Assembly: GCA_003725745.1 (NCBI GenBank)
Contig: RHDP01000001.1
Span: 3,363,001-3,427,000, forward strand
DNA length: 64,000 nucleotides
Direction of reading: 5' to 3'
Source of the DNA: Streptomyces sp. I6
GTDB taxonomy: Bacteria > Actinomycetota > Actinomycetes > Streptomycetales > Streptomycetaceae
The position numbers and the translations under genes were made by a program. Below, piece by piece: positions 36,611-49,569 of this stretch (position 1 is the first letter of the stretch; each line of letters opens with the position of its first letter). Below the pieces are notes generated by a model that searched no databases, was not told where the DNA came from, and saw nothing but the letters and a program-made list of their open reading frames with translations.

Positions 36611-37741
36611 GTGAAGATCCGGGTGGAGCGCGATGTACTCGCGGAGGCGGTGGCGTGGGTGGCCCGGAGCCTCCCGGCACGTCCGCCGGCGCCCGTTCTC
36701 GCGGGCCTTCTCCTGAAGGCCGAGGACGGCGCGCTCAGCTTCTCCAGCTTCGACTACGAGGTCTCCGCGAGGGTCTCGGTCGAGGCGGAGGTCGAGGAGG
36801 ACGGGACGGTCCTCGTCTCCGGCCGTCTGCTCGCCGACATCTGCCGCGCCCTCCCCAACCGCCCGGTGGAGATCTCCACAGACGGTGTACGGGCGACCGT
36901 GGTCTGCGGCTCCTCGCGCTTCACACTCCACACCCTCCCCGTGGAGGAGTACCCGGCACTGCCCCAGATGCCCACCGCGACCGGCACCGTCCCCGGTGAG
37001 GTCTTCGCCTCCGCCGCGGCCCAGGTGGCCATCGCCGCAGGCCGGGACGACACGCTGCCCGTGCTCACCGGTGTGCGCATCGAGATCGAGGGCGACACCG
37101 TCACCCTGGCCTCCACCGACCGCTACCGATTCGCGGTCCGGGAGTTCCTGTGGAAGCCGGAGTCCCCGGACACCTCCGCGGTCGCGCTGGTGCCCGCCAA
37201 GACCCTGCTCGACACCGCGAAGGCCCTGACCAGCGGTGACACCGTCACACTGGCGCTGTCCGGCTCGGGTGCAGGTGAGGGCCTGATCGGTTTCGAGGGC
37301 GCCGGCCGGCGGACGACCACCCGCCTGCTCGAGGGTGACCTGCCGAAGTACCGCACCCTCTTCCCCACCGAGTTCAACTCGGTGGCCGTGATCGAGACCG
37401 CCCCGTTCGTCGAGGCCGTCAAGCGCGTCGCCCTGGTCGCCGAGCGGAACACTCCGGTCAGGCTCAGCTTCGAGCAGGGTGTGCTGATCCTGGAAGCGGG
37501 TTCCAGCGACGACGCACAGGCTGTGGAGCGGGTGGACGCCCAGCTGGAGGGCGACGACATCTCGATCGCCTTCAACCCGACGTTCCTGCTGGACGGGCTC
37601 AGCGCCATCGACGCCCCGGTCGCCCAGCTCTCCTTCACCACCTCCACCAAGCCTGCGCTGCTCAGCGGCAGGCCTGCCGTGGACGCGGAGGCGGACGAGG
37701 CGTACAAGTACCTGATCATGCCGGTGCGCCTCAGCGGCTGA
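36611..37741 (+). CDS. dnaN: DNA polymerase III sliding clamp (beta subunit)
   Basis: 376 residues, three clamp domains. It begins MKIRVERDVLAEAVAWVARSL, contains TDRYRFAVREF, and ends YKYLIMPVRLSG, the conserved clamp C-terminus. It tethers the polymerase to DNA. AGGAGG at 36597-36602 fixes GTG 36611. Confidence 0.97.
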   Translation: MKIRVERDVLAEAVAWVARSLPARPPAPVLAGLLLKAEDGALSFSSFDYEVSARVSVEAEVEEDGTVLVSGRLLADICRALPNRPVEISTDGVRATVVCGSSRFTLHTLPVEEYPALPQMPTATGTVPGEVFASAAAQVAIAAGRDDTLPVLTGVRIEIEGDTVTLASTDRYRFAVREFLWKPESPDTSAVALVPAKTLLDTAKALTSGDTVTLALSGSGAGEGLIGFEGAGRRTTTRLLEGDLPKYRTLFPTEFNSVAVIETAPFVEAVKRVALVAERNTPVRLSFEQGVLILEAGSSDDAQAVERVDAQLEGDDISIAFNPTFLLDGLSAIDAPVAQLSFTTSTKPALLSGRPAVDAEADEAYKYLIMPVRLSG

Positions 37742-37881
37742 GTCCCGGCCCGGCCCGCGGCCGGGGACCCGGCCCCTGTCCGGCCTGTACTCATGAGCAC
37801 CGGACCCCACAGGTGTGTGCCCGGGCCCCGGCGTAGGCTCGGACGCGGGTACGAAACGCCACACCGTAAGGATTCTTTCTG

Positions 37882-38760
37882 ATGGAGCTCGGTCTCGTCG
37901 GCCTCGGCAAGATGGGCGGCAACATGCGCGAGCGCATACGCCGCGCCGGCCACACCGTCATCGGTTACGACCGCAACCCGGACCTCTCCGACGTCCCCAG
38001 CCTCGAGGCGCTTGTGGACGGGCTCAACGGCCCGCGGGTGGTGTGGGTGATGGTCCCCGCGGGTGCCGCGACCCAGGCGACGATCGACGAGCTGGCCGGG
38101 CTCCTCTCCCCCGGCGACGTGGTCGTCGACGGTGGCAACTCCAGGTGGACGGACGACGAGAAGCACGCCGTCGAGCTGGGCATCAAGGGCATCGGGTTCG
38201 TCGACTGCGGTGTCTCGGGCGGGGTCTGGGGCCTGGAGAACGGCTACGCGCTCATGTACGGCGGCTCGAAGGAGGACGTCGCCAAGGTGCAGCCGGTCTT
38301 CGACGCACTGAAGCCCGAGGGCGAGTACGGCGCGGTGCACGCGGGCAAGGTCGGTGCCGGCCACTTCGCGAAGATGGTCCACAACGGCATCGAGTACGCC
38401 ATGATGCAGGCCTACGCCGAGGGCTGGGAGCTGCTGGAGAAGGTCGACTCCGTCACCGATGTGCGCGAGGTCTTCCGATCCTGGCAGGAGGGCACGGTCA
38501 TCCGCTCCTGGCTGCTCGACCTCGCGGTCAACGCGCTGGACGACGACGAGCACCTGGAGAAGATCCGCGGCTACGCACAGGACTCGGGCGAGGGCCGGTG
38601 GACCGTGGAAGCCGCGATCGACAACGCGGTGCCGCTGCCGGCGATCACCGCGTCCCTGTTCGCGCGGTTCGCGTCCCGCCAGGACGACTCCCCGCAGATG
38701 AAGATGATCGCTGCCCTGCGCAACCAGTTCGGCGGGCACGCGGTCGAGAGCAACCAGTAA
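37882..38760 (+). CDS. gnd: 6-phosphogluconate dehydrogenase (decarboxylating), short form
   Basis: 292 residues, the short type. NAD(P)-binding MELGLVGLGKMGGNMRERI, then VVDGGNSRWTDDEKHA and the catalytic GAGHFAKMVHNGIEYAMMQ. It oxidises 6-phosphogluconate to ribulose-5-phosphate in the pentose phosphate pathway. Its place between dnaN and recF is conserved in Streptomyces. Confidence 0.93.
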   Translation: MELGLVGLGKMGGNMRERIRRAGHTVIGYDRNPDLSDVPSLEALVDGLNGPRVVWVMVPAGAATQATIDELAGLLSPGDVVVDGGNSRWTDDEKHAVELGIKGIGFVDCGVSGGVWGLENGYALMYGGSKEDVAKVQPVFDALKPEGEYGAVHAGKVGAGHFAKMVHNGIEYAMMQAYAEGWELLEKVDSVTDVREVFRSWQEGTVIRSWLLDLAVNALDDDEHLEKIRGYAQDSGEGRWTVEAAIDNAVPLPAITASLFARFASRQDDSPQMKMIAALRNQFGGHAVESNQ

Positions 38761-38837
38761 TCCACGGACTGCGGAGAACGGTCCGCCGGTGGAGCAGTGA
38801 GCACTGAGCGGTGGGCCGTAGGGAGGTCGGCGTCGCC

Positions 38838-39961
38838 ATGCATGTCACGCATCTGTCGCTGGCCGACTTCCGCTCGTACGCCCGGGTCGAGGTCGCGCTC
38901 GAGCCGGGCGTCACCGTTTTCACGGGGGCCAACGGGCAGGGCAAGACCAATCTGGTGGAAGCCGTCGGCTATCTCGCGACGCTCGGCAGCCACCGGGTCT
39001 CCTCGGACGCGCCGCTGGTGCGGACGGGCGCGGAAAGGGCGGTCATCAGGGCCGCGGTCACCCAGGGCGAGCGGTCCCAGCTGATCGAGCTGGAGCTCAA
39101 CCCGGGAAAGTCGAACCGGGCACGTATCAATAGGTCCTCGCAGGTCAGGCCCCGCGACGTGCTGGGGATCGTCAGGACCGTGCTGTTCGCGCCGGAGGAC
39201 CTGGCCCTGGTCAAGGGTGATCCCGGCGAGCGCCGGCGCTTCCTGGACGAGCTGGTCACGGCTCGCTCACCTCGGATGGCCGGGGTGCGGTCGGACTACG
39301 AGCGGGTGCTCAGGCAGCGCAACACCCTGCTGAAGTCGGCCGCGATGGCGCGCCGGCACGGCGGCCGTTCCATGGACCTGTCGACCCTGGACGTATGGGA
39401 CCAGCACCTCGCCCGGGCGGGGGCGGAGCTGCTGGCACGCCGGCTGGACCTGATCGCCGCTCTGCAGCCGCTGACCGACAAGGCGTACGAACAGCTGGCG
39501 CCGGGCGGGGGCCGGTCGCGCTCGAGTACCGCGGGTCGGCGGGCGGCGGTGCCGCGCAGTCGCGCGAGGAGCTGTACGAGCAGCTCGTGGCCGCGCTGGG
39601 CGAGACGCGCAGGCAGGAGATCGAGCGCGGGGTCACGCTGGTCGGGCCGCACCGCGACGAGCTGCTGCTGAAGCTGGGAGGGATGCCCGCGAAGGGCTAT
39701 GCCAGTCATGGCGAGTCCTGGTCCTACGCGCTGGCGCTGCGGCTGGCCTCGTACGACCTGCTGCGGGCGGAGGGCAACGAGCCGGTGCTGGTGCTCGACG
39801 ACGTGTTCGCCGAGCTCGACGCCCGGCGGCGGGAGCGGCTGGCGGAGCTGGTGGCCCCGGGCGAGCAGGTGCTGGTGACGGCGGCGGTGGACGAGGACGT
39901 TCCGGGGGCGCTGGCGGGCGCGCGGTACCGGGTCGTGGACGGGGCGGTGGAGCGCGCATGA
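38838..39961 (+). CDS. recF: DNA replication and repair protein RecF, frame broken once
   Basis: Reconstructed 374 residues. Walker [10 protein letters not shown] near residue 35, signature region near residue 270, and Walker [13 protein letters not shown] near residue 310. RecF loads RecA at gapped DNA with RecO and RecR. The frame changes at a run of five G (39507-39511); one added G joins QLAPGG to [12 protein letters not shown] 38838 follows a GGGAGG at 38820-38825. dciA overlaps its stop. Confidence 0.9.
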
Positions 39962-40542
39962 GCGAGAACGGGACTCCGCGGGTGGCCGGGGCGGGCACCT
40001 CGTCAGCGCCGTCAGCGCCGTCGGACCCGCTGCCCGGGCCCTCGGGGGTCGATCTGGCACGCGTGGCGCTGCGCGCGGCGAAGGAGCAGGCCCGGGCCCG
40101 GGGCGCGGCCGCGCTGGAGAAGCGCCAGGCCAGGCGGGGTGGCGGCCTGCGGTCCGGGGCCCGCGCGGACGGCCGGGACCCCTTGCCGCTGGGCGCGGCG
40201 ATCAACCGGCTGATCACCGAGCGGGGCTGGGAGACTCCCGCGGCAGTGGGCGGAGTGATGGGCCGCTGGCCGCAGATCGTCGGCGAGGACCTGGCGAAGC
40301 ACTGCGTCCCCCTCCGCTACGACGAGGATCCGGACGAGCGCGTGCTCACCATCCAGTGCGACTCGACGGTGTGGGCGACCCAGCTGCGGCTGCTCGCCCC
40401 GCGGCTCGTGGCCCGGCTGAACGAGGACCTCGGCCAGGGCACGGTCCGTGTGATCAGGGTTCTGGGGCCCGGCGGTCCCGCCCGCCGCTTCGGTCCGCTG
40501 CGCGCGCCCGGCAGCACGGGCCCCGGCGACTCCTACGGCTGA
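39958..40542 (+). CDS. dciA: DciA-type helicase loader (DUF721)
   Basis: 194 residues. A disordered Ala/Arg-rich N-terminus precedes the DUF721 domain ([56 protein letters not shown]). DciA is the ancestral loader of DnaB in bacteria without DnaC/DnaI; the DnaB gene is at the left edge. Its ATG overlaps the recF stop (ATGA). Confidence 0.9.
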   Translation: MSENGTPRVAGAGTSSAPSAPSDPLPGPSGVDLARVALRAAKEQARARGAAALEKRQARRGGGLRSGARADGRDPLPLGAAINRLITERGWETPAAVGGVMGRWPQIVGEDLAKHCVPLRYDEDPDERVLTIQCDSTVWATQLRLLAPRLVARLNEDLGQGTVRVIRVLGPGGPARRFGPLRAPGSTGPGDSYG

Positions 40543-43326
<2,784 letters not shown>

Positions 43327-43367
43327 GTCGGTCTCAGCTGACCGCTCGAAAGGACTGAAGACCAGCA

Positions 43368-46011
43368 ATGGCCGACGAGACCACCCCCGTCCCCGGCGGG
43401 GACAACCCCGCTCCCGTCACCACCGGAACCGAAGCGGAGGGCCCGCAGCTGCGGATCGAGCCCGTCGGGCTCGAGACGGAGATGCAGCGCTCCTACCTCG
43501 ACTACGCGATGTCCGTCATCGTGTCGCGCGCGCTGCCCGACGTGCGGGACGGCCTCAAGCCCGTCCACCGCCGTGTGCTGTACGCGATGTACGACGGCGG
43601 CTACCGGCCCGAGAAGGGCTTCTACAAGTGCGCCCGCGTCGTCGGTGACGTCATGGGTACGTACCACCCGCACGGCGACTCCTCGATCTACGACGCGCTG
43701 GTCCGCCTCGCGCAGCCGTGGTCGATGCGGATGCCGCTGGTGGACTCCAACGGCAACTTCGGCTCCCCGGGCAACGACCCGGCGGCCGCCATGCGCTACA
43801 CCGAGTGCAAGATGGCGCCGCTGTCCATGGAGATGCTCCGGGACATCGACGAGGAGACCGTCGACTTCCAGGACAACTACGACGGCCGCAACCAGGAGCC
43901 GACGGTCCTGCCGGCGCGCTTCCCGAACCTGCTGGTCAACGGCAGCGCCGGGATCGCCGTCGGGATGGCCACCAACATCCCGCCGCACAATCTGCGCGAG
44001 GTCGCGGCCGGCGCCCAGTGGGCGCTGGAGCACCCGGAGGCGACCCACGAGGAACTCCTCGACGCGCTGATCGAGCGGATCAAGGGCCCGGACTTCCCGA
44101 CCGGAGCGCTGGTCGTGGGCCGCAAGGGCATCGAGGAGGCGTACCGCACCGGCCGCGGCTCCATCACCATGCGGGCGGTCGTCGAGGTCGAGGAGATCCA
44201 GAACCGGCAGTGCCTGGTGGTCACGGAGCTTCCGTACCAGGTCAACCCGGACAACCTCGCGCAGAAGATCGCCGACCTGGTGAAGGACGGCAGGATCGGC
44301 GGCATCGCCGACGTCCGCGACGAGACCTCCTCCCGGACCGGCCAGCGCCTGGTCATCGTGCTGAAGCGCGACGCCGTCGCCAAGGTCGTCCTCAACAACC
44401 TGTACAAGCACACCGACCTGCAGACCAACTTCGGCGCCAACATGCTGGCGCTGGTCGACGGGGTGCCGCGCACGCTGTCGCTGGACGCCTTCATCCGGCA
44501 CTGGGTGACCCACCAGATCGAGGTCATCGTCCGCCGGACGAAGTTCCGGCTGCGCAAGGCCGAGGAGCGCGCCCACATCCTGCGCGGTCTGCTCAAGGCG
44601 CTCGACGCCATCGACGAGGTCATCGCCCTGATCCGGCGCAGCGAGACGGTCGAGGTCGCGCGTGGGGCCTGATGGGTCTGCTGGAGATCGACGAGATCCA
44701 GGCCAACGCGATCCTCGAGATGCAGCTGCGGCGGCTGGCGGCCCTGGAGCGCCAGAAGATCGTGCAGGAGCACGACGAGCTGCAGGCGAAGATCAACGAG
44801 TACAACCGGATCCTCGCCTCCCCGAGAGGCAGCGCGCCATCGTCAGCGAGGAGCTGGCGGCCCTCGTCGAGAAGTTCGGCGACGACCGGCGATCCAAGCT
44901 CGTGCCCTTCGACGGCGACATGTCCATCGAGGACCTGATCGCCGAGGAGGACATCGTCGTCACGATCACCCGTGGCGGCTATGTGAAGCGCACCAAGACC
45001 GACGACTACCGCTCGCAGAAGCGCGGCGGCAAGGGCGTGCGGGGCACGAAGCTGAAGGAGGACGACATCGTCGACCACTTCTTCGTCTCCACCACGCACC
45101 ACTGGCTGCTGTTCTTCACCAACAAGGGGCGGGTCTACCGGGCCAAGGCGTACGAGCTGCCGGACGCCGGCCGCGACGCCCGCGGGCAGCACGTCGCCAA
45201 TCTGCTGGCCTTCCAGCCGGACGAGCAGATCGCCGAGATCCTGGCGATCCGGGACTACGAGGCCGCGCCCTACCTGGTCCTCGCCACCAAGGCGGGCCTG
45301 GTGAAGAAGACGCCGCTGAAGGACTACGACTCCCCGCGGTCCGGCGGTGTCATCGCGATCAACCTGCGTGAGACGGAGGGCGGCGGCGACGACGAGCTGA
45401 TCGGTGCCGAGCTGGTGTCGGCCGAGGACGACCTGCTGCTGATCAGCAGGAAGGCCCAGTCGATCCGGTTCACCGCGACGGACGAGGCGCTGCGCCCGAT
45501 GGGGCGCGCCACGTCGGGTGTGAAGGGCATGAGCTTCCGCCAGGACGATGAACTCCTCTCGATGAATGTGGTGAGGCCCGGTACCTTCGTGTTCACTGCC
45601 ACGGACGGCGGGTACGCCAAGCGGACCGCCGTCGACGAGTACCGTGTCCAGGGCCGCGGCGGCCTGGGCATCAAGGCCGCCAAGATCGTGGAGGACCGCG
45701 GGTCCCTGGTCGGCGCGCTGGTGGTGGAGGAGACCGACGAGATCCTCGCCATCACCTTGTCCGGTGGTGTGATTCGTACGCGAGTCAATGAAGTCAGGGA
45801 GACGGGCCGTGACACCATGGGCGTCCAACTGATCAACCTCGGCAAGCGGGATGCCGTCGTGGGCATCGCGCGCAACGCGGAGGCAGGCCGCGAGGCCGAA
45901 GAGGTCGACGGGACCGCGGAAGCCGAAGAGGCCGCCGGGGCCGGGGTCCCCGAGACCGCCGGGAACGGCCGGGGCGCGGAGCCCTCGGCCGGAGAGCACG
46001 ACGAGGAGTAG
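43368..46011 (+). CDS. gyrA: DNA gyrase subunit A, frame broken twice
   Basis: Reconstructed 881 residues. The catalytic tyrosine is Y144 in AMRYTECKM; the quinolone-determining region reads [20 protein letters not shown] with S105 and D109, the susceptible-type residues. The C-terminal beta-pinwheel includes the GyrA box QKRGGKG. Frame breaks: a GGGG run at 44664-44667 (should be [15 protein letters not shown]) and a CCCC run at 44820-44823 (should be [16 protein letters not shown]). Each is repaired by one added base. Since gyrase is essential, these must be sequence errors unless another gyrA exists. An acidic tail ends the protein. Confidence 0.93.
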
Positions 46012-46014
46012 AGC

Positions 46015-46710
46015 GTGAGTGGAGCCACCGGCGCCGGATCGGCCGATGCCGGCGATGCTTCTGGAGCGAACGGTGCCAGTGGCTCCGCCTCGCACTCCCG
46101 GGCGGGGGTCGCACCCGCCGACGGCGGGGGACGACCGTGACCGACAGCCGGGGGCCGCAGCCCTCGCACGAAACCTATGGTGGGGAGCAAGCGGTGCAGC
46201 AGGGAACCCAGCCGTACCACCCGCCCAGGCGTACCCCTCCCCTCCTGGGGGACGCAGGGCGGTCAGCAGCGTCCTGGCCAGCAGACGGCCTCGGGTGCGG
46301 CCGTCCGCAGGCCCCGCACCGGGGCGACCACACAGCCCCGGACGCGCAAGGCACGCCTGCGGGTGGCCAAGGCCGACCCGTGGTCGGTGATGAAGGTCAG
46401 CTTCCTGCTCTCGATCGCCCTGGGCATCTGCACGATCGTCGCCGCGGCGGTGCTGTGGATGGTCATGGACGCCATGGGCGTCTTCTCGACGGTCGGCGGG
46501 ACGATCAGCGAGGCGACGGGCTCGAACGAGAGCAACGGCTTCGACCTCCAGTCGTTCCTCTCGCTCCCCCGGGTGCTGCTCTTCACATCGGTGATCGCGG
46601 TCATCGACGTGGTGCTGGCCACGGCTCTGGCGACGCTGGGCGCCTTCATCTACAACCTCTCCGCCGGGTTCGTCGGCGGAGTCGAGCTCACGCTGGCCGA
46701 GGACGAATAA
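46015..46710 (+). CDS. DUF3566 membrane protein, frame broken three times
   Basis: Reconstructed 232 residues from GTG 46015, three bases after gyrA. About 120 Gly/Ala/Gln-rich disordered residues lead to the DUF3566 domain (KADPWSVMKVSFLLSIALGI) with two membrane helices. Single bases appear missing at GGGGG 46126-46130, CCC 46224-46226 and GGGGG 46247-46251; the three losses sum to one codon, so the conserved C-terminal half (from about 46177) is open in the original frame. The gene is always near gyrA in actinobacteria (Rv0007 in M. tuberculosis); a role at the division septum has been suggested for its neighbours but not shown here. Confidence 0.85.
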
Positions 46711-46792
46711 CCCGAGGTCCCGGGGGCGGAGAACCGATTTTGGGACTGCCACCCACGTGCGCTAACCTTCAGGGGTCAGCGCGCAGCGCGGC

Positions 46793-46869
46793 GGGGCTAT
46801 AGCTCAGTTGGTTAGAGCGCATCCCTGATAAGGATGAGGCCACAGGTTCAAATCCTGTTAGCCCCACCA
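46793..46869 (+). tRNA. tRNA-Ile (GAT), CCA encoded
   Basis: 77 bases. Acceptor GGGGCTA (46793-46799) pairs with TAGCCCC (46859-46865), followed by A and an encoded CCA. The anticodon loop reads CTGATAA (anticodon GAT), and the T-loop GGTTCAAATCC is standard. Confidence 0.97.
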
Positions 46870-46872
46870 GCG

Positions 46873-46907
46873 AAAAGACCCTCGGACCAGTGGTCCGGGG
46901 GTCTTTT
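46873..46907 (+). terminator. Terminator of tRNA-Ile
   Basis: AAAAGACCC... pairs with ...GTCTTTT (46873-46907), with an inner CGGACCA/TGGTCCG stem. Confidence 0.85.
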
Positions 46908-47105
46908 GACACCATCGGCTGACGCCAACAGCGGTGACCGGCCGATGAGCGGGTCTTCCAGGAGTTCGGCGACCGTCACGGCGGGCTCCCGGGGCAGGTG
47001 GGGCGGTAGGCCGATGCTGTGCGAGCGGTTACGGCCGTTCCGGTCGCGACCGATCCACACACGGCCCTGGAACTGATCCCTGCCCGCACGCGTCATGGTG
47101 TACAT
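46908..47105 (-). other. Orphan coding-like fragment next to tRNA-Ile
   Basis: A leftward frame opens with ATG 47105 (MYTMTRAGRDQFQGRVWIG) and contains VTVAELLEDPLIGRSPLLAS. About 80 percent of its third codon positions are G or C, as in real Streptomyces genes, but it runs without a stop into the tRNA-Ile terminator and the tRNA. I cannot place it in a family; TVAELLEDP...LLA loosely recalls the N-terminus of PucR-type regulators. It may be a gene remnant. Confidence 0.3.
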
Positions 47106-47123
47106 GGCACGGCGGGGAGCGTC

Positions 47124-47407
47124 ATGGCAGATGGTCTGACGTGGTGGGAGCTGCTGCTCGTCTTCTTCCTCGTCGCAGCCGTGCCTATCGTCATCGGGGG
47201 ACGATCATCGTGTCCCTCGTCGGGCTGACGGTGTGGACGACGGCACCGTTGCGACGGCGCAGGCGGGCGGAGCAGAGCCGCCCAGCGTGCCGGGCGGGGC
47301 GGATCGCGAGGCGTGCCACGCTGCGCCGACGTGTCGTGGCCGCGCCAGGTGGTTGCGCTCGGGCTGGAGCGGCGCGGGTCCGCGTGAGTGTCGCCGACCC
47401 ACGATGA
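47124..47407 (+). CDS. Possible small membrane protein, frame broken once
   Basis: Begins MADGLTWWELLLVFFLVAAVPIVIGG with a GGCGGGGAG site upstream. After a run of five G (47196-47200) the frame is lost; adding one G continues TIIVSLVGLTVWTTAPLRRRRRAEQSRP, giving one or two membrane helices followed by a basic tail, 94 residues in all. The sensible continuation supports a real gene; the function is unknown and the last 40 residues look unlike a conserved domain. Confidence 0.5.
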
Positions 47408-47546
47408 CGATCCCCGGTGGTGGGACGGCGAGTTGACCGCTCGGAGGTCTCCGGCCGGGGTGCACGCAGGTCACCGAACGGTATCGATCGGTGTGTATAG
47501 TCGGGCGCCAGAAGTCCCCTACGTCAAGGAAAGACGAGGTCGCGCG

Positions 47547-47681
47547 GTGAAGAAGCTTCTCCTGGTCGCACTGGCCGCCATCGGCGGGCTCCTCGTGTAC
47601 CGCCAGATCCAGGCGGATCGCGCCGAGCAGGATCTGTGGACGGAGGCGACCGACTCCGTGCCCGCAGGTTCGGGTGTGTGA
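47547..47681 (+). CDS. DLW-39 family small protein
   Basis: 44 residues: MKKLLLVALAAIGGLLVYRQIQADRAEQDLWTEATDSV. One N-terminal membrane helix and the diagnostic DLW motif. The family is found near gyrA/tRNA-Ile in actinobacteria; function unknown. GTG 47547 is preceded by AAAGACGAGG. Confidence 0.88.
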   Translation: MKKLLLVALAAIGGLLVYRQIQADRAEQDLWTEATDSVPAGSGV

Positions 47682-48037
47682 GCCGCAAACAGTCTGAGAG
47701 TGAGGGAGCCCGGCCGCCGAGCGGCCGGGGCTTCGTGCCGTTCACGTCGCCGCATCCCGTCGCCACCCTGCTGTGTTTACGTGAGCGAATCGCACGATTG
47801 CATAAGTGAAGTCGAGAGAGGTGCTCCCGGACGGGGGTGCCGACTGCGCCGCTGCGGCCCGGGCGAAGACGGAGGACGGGCGGCGCGGCAGGATGGACCG
47901 GCACCAGTCTCCCAGGCGGTGGGCGATCGGCCTTGTGGACCCGAGCCCCGGATGTGCGGTGCGGCACGGGGCATAGCGGCACGATGCCGTCCGGGGAGGC
48001 GGTGGCGACGGCGGCGACAGAGGGGGGAAGTGCGGAG
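47682..48037 (+). terminator. DLW-39 terminator and gene-free spacer
   Basis: A CCCGGCCGC-CGA-GCGGCCGGG hairpin at 47709-47729 follows the DLW-39 gene. The rest of this 356-base stretch has no gene I can support; it probably carries the promoter of the next gene. Confidence 0.6.
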
Positions 48038-49537
48038 ATGAGGCAACGCAGCAAGGCCCGGGTGGCGCCGGCCGTGGTCGCGGCGGTGGGCGCGGTCGCT
48101 CTGGGCGCCGCCCCGGCCCAGGCGGCCGGTGAACCGAGCCCCTATCTGTTCGGTACGGGCGCGCGGACGATCAAGGGTGCCGAGAGCAGTGCCGACGCCG
48201 AGGCGCTGGAGGCCGGCACGACCTACCGCTCGTCGATCGGGCCCGGCGGGAAGCTCAACTTCCGTGTCGATCTGGACGCGGAGCGGAACGCGTACGTCTC
48301 GGTCGTGGCCGTTCCCGGGCAGGGGACCGGGCTCGCGTACGGCGACGGCATCGAGGTCACCCTCCAGGACGCCCAGGGCGGCAGGTGCAGCAGCGCGGAC
48401 GAGAAGGTGGGCCCGGGCAGGTTCGCGAGGCCGATGGCCGCCACCGCGCACCGCACGATCGGGGGCGGCCGCTCGGCCTGCCAGGAGGCCGGTGCGTACA
48501 ACGTGCTCGTGGAGAGGACCGGAAACGGGGCCTCCTCGTCCCCGGACGCCGTCGCCTCCGGAGCCTGGGAACTGGAGATCCGCCATGTCACCGAGCCAGG
48601 ACTGAAGGAGCCGGGACCGACCGGGGCCCCTACGGAGTGGCCCTCCGCCTCGCCCGGGCTGCCCGGAGGGGGACGAGGGAGACCGCCGGCGGCACCGGTT
48701 TCAACGACGCTGCCGAGATCTCCGAGGGCGAGTGGAGCAGCAGGATGGAGGCCGGGCGGACGTACTTCTACCGCGTCAAGGCCGACTGGGGGCAGCGGAT
48801 CTTCGGTACTGCCTCGCTGGGGAGCACGAACACCGAGGACTTCACCTTCGTCAGCGAGGCCCTGACCATGCGGCTCTACAACCCCGTGCGGGCCCTGGTC
48901 GAGGACGGCGGGACGGGGTCGTACGACGGACGGCAGAAGCAGGCATCGCTGGACCCGTTGCCGGAGGTCGCGTACGAGAACCGTTTCTCCAGCGCCGACA
49001 AGGTCCAGGGAATGCGGCTCAGGGGCGACTACTACCTCGCCGTCAGCCTGAATCCCCAACTGGCGGAGAAGTTCGGCAAGGAGCGGTTCGGGGTGACGCT
49101 CCGGGTCAACGTCGAGGGGGACCCCAAGGCCGCGCCGCCGTACGCGGAACCGCTCGGTGACCTCGGTGTCTCCGAGGGCGAGAAGGCCGAGAGGAGCGAC
49201 GCGATGCGGCTCGTCGGGGCAGCCGGCGTGGGCACCGGGGCGTTGCTGGTGCTGGGGCTGGGCGCATGGGCGCTGCTGGCGCGGCGGGCGGCCGCCGCGC
49301 CGCCGCAGGCCGTGCCGTCCGGCAGCGCCGGACCGTGGCACGGCGCCCCCTGCCGGGCACTCCGGCGCACACCCAGGGTCCTCCGGCCGGGCCCGCCGGC
49401 CCGTATCCCTTGGGCGGGGGTGCTCCGTACGGTGACGTGCACGGGCACGGTCCCGCCGGTGGGACCGGGTACGACGGGGTACGGGGCAGGCCGACGGCGC
49501 GCCGCGGACGGAGTACGGACCGCCTCACGCACCTTGA
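48038..49537 (+). CDS. Secreted protein with C-terminal membrane anchor, frame broken about three times
   Basis: Reconstructed 500 residues. Signal peptide (VAPAVVAAVGAVALGAAPAQAA), a first beta-rich domain (TYRSSIGPGGKLNFRVDLDAERNAYVSVVAVPG) and a second (TYFYRVKADWGQRIFGTASLGS), one membrane helix (GAAGVGTGALLVLGLGAWALLARR) and a Pro/Gly/His-rich cytoplasmic tail. Missing bases: GGGGG 48668-48672 (joins PGLPGG to GTRETAGGTGFND), CCCCC 49346-49350 and, less surely, GGGG 49483-49486, which moves the stop to 49535-49537. It converges closely on a Ser/Thr kinase gene. No enzymatic motif; possibly an envelope sensor or scaffold. Confidence 0.72.
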
Positions 49538-49569
49538 GACGGCCTGCCGGCCGGGCTCGGCGACGGTGA

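Noticed and set aside
44664-44823. Programmed frameshifting in gyrA
   Set aside because: Two independent shifts in one gene at simple G or C runs, without slippery heptamers or stimulatory structures, match the error pattern seen across the window.
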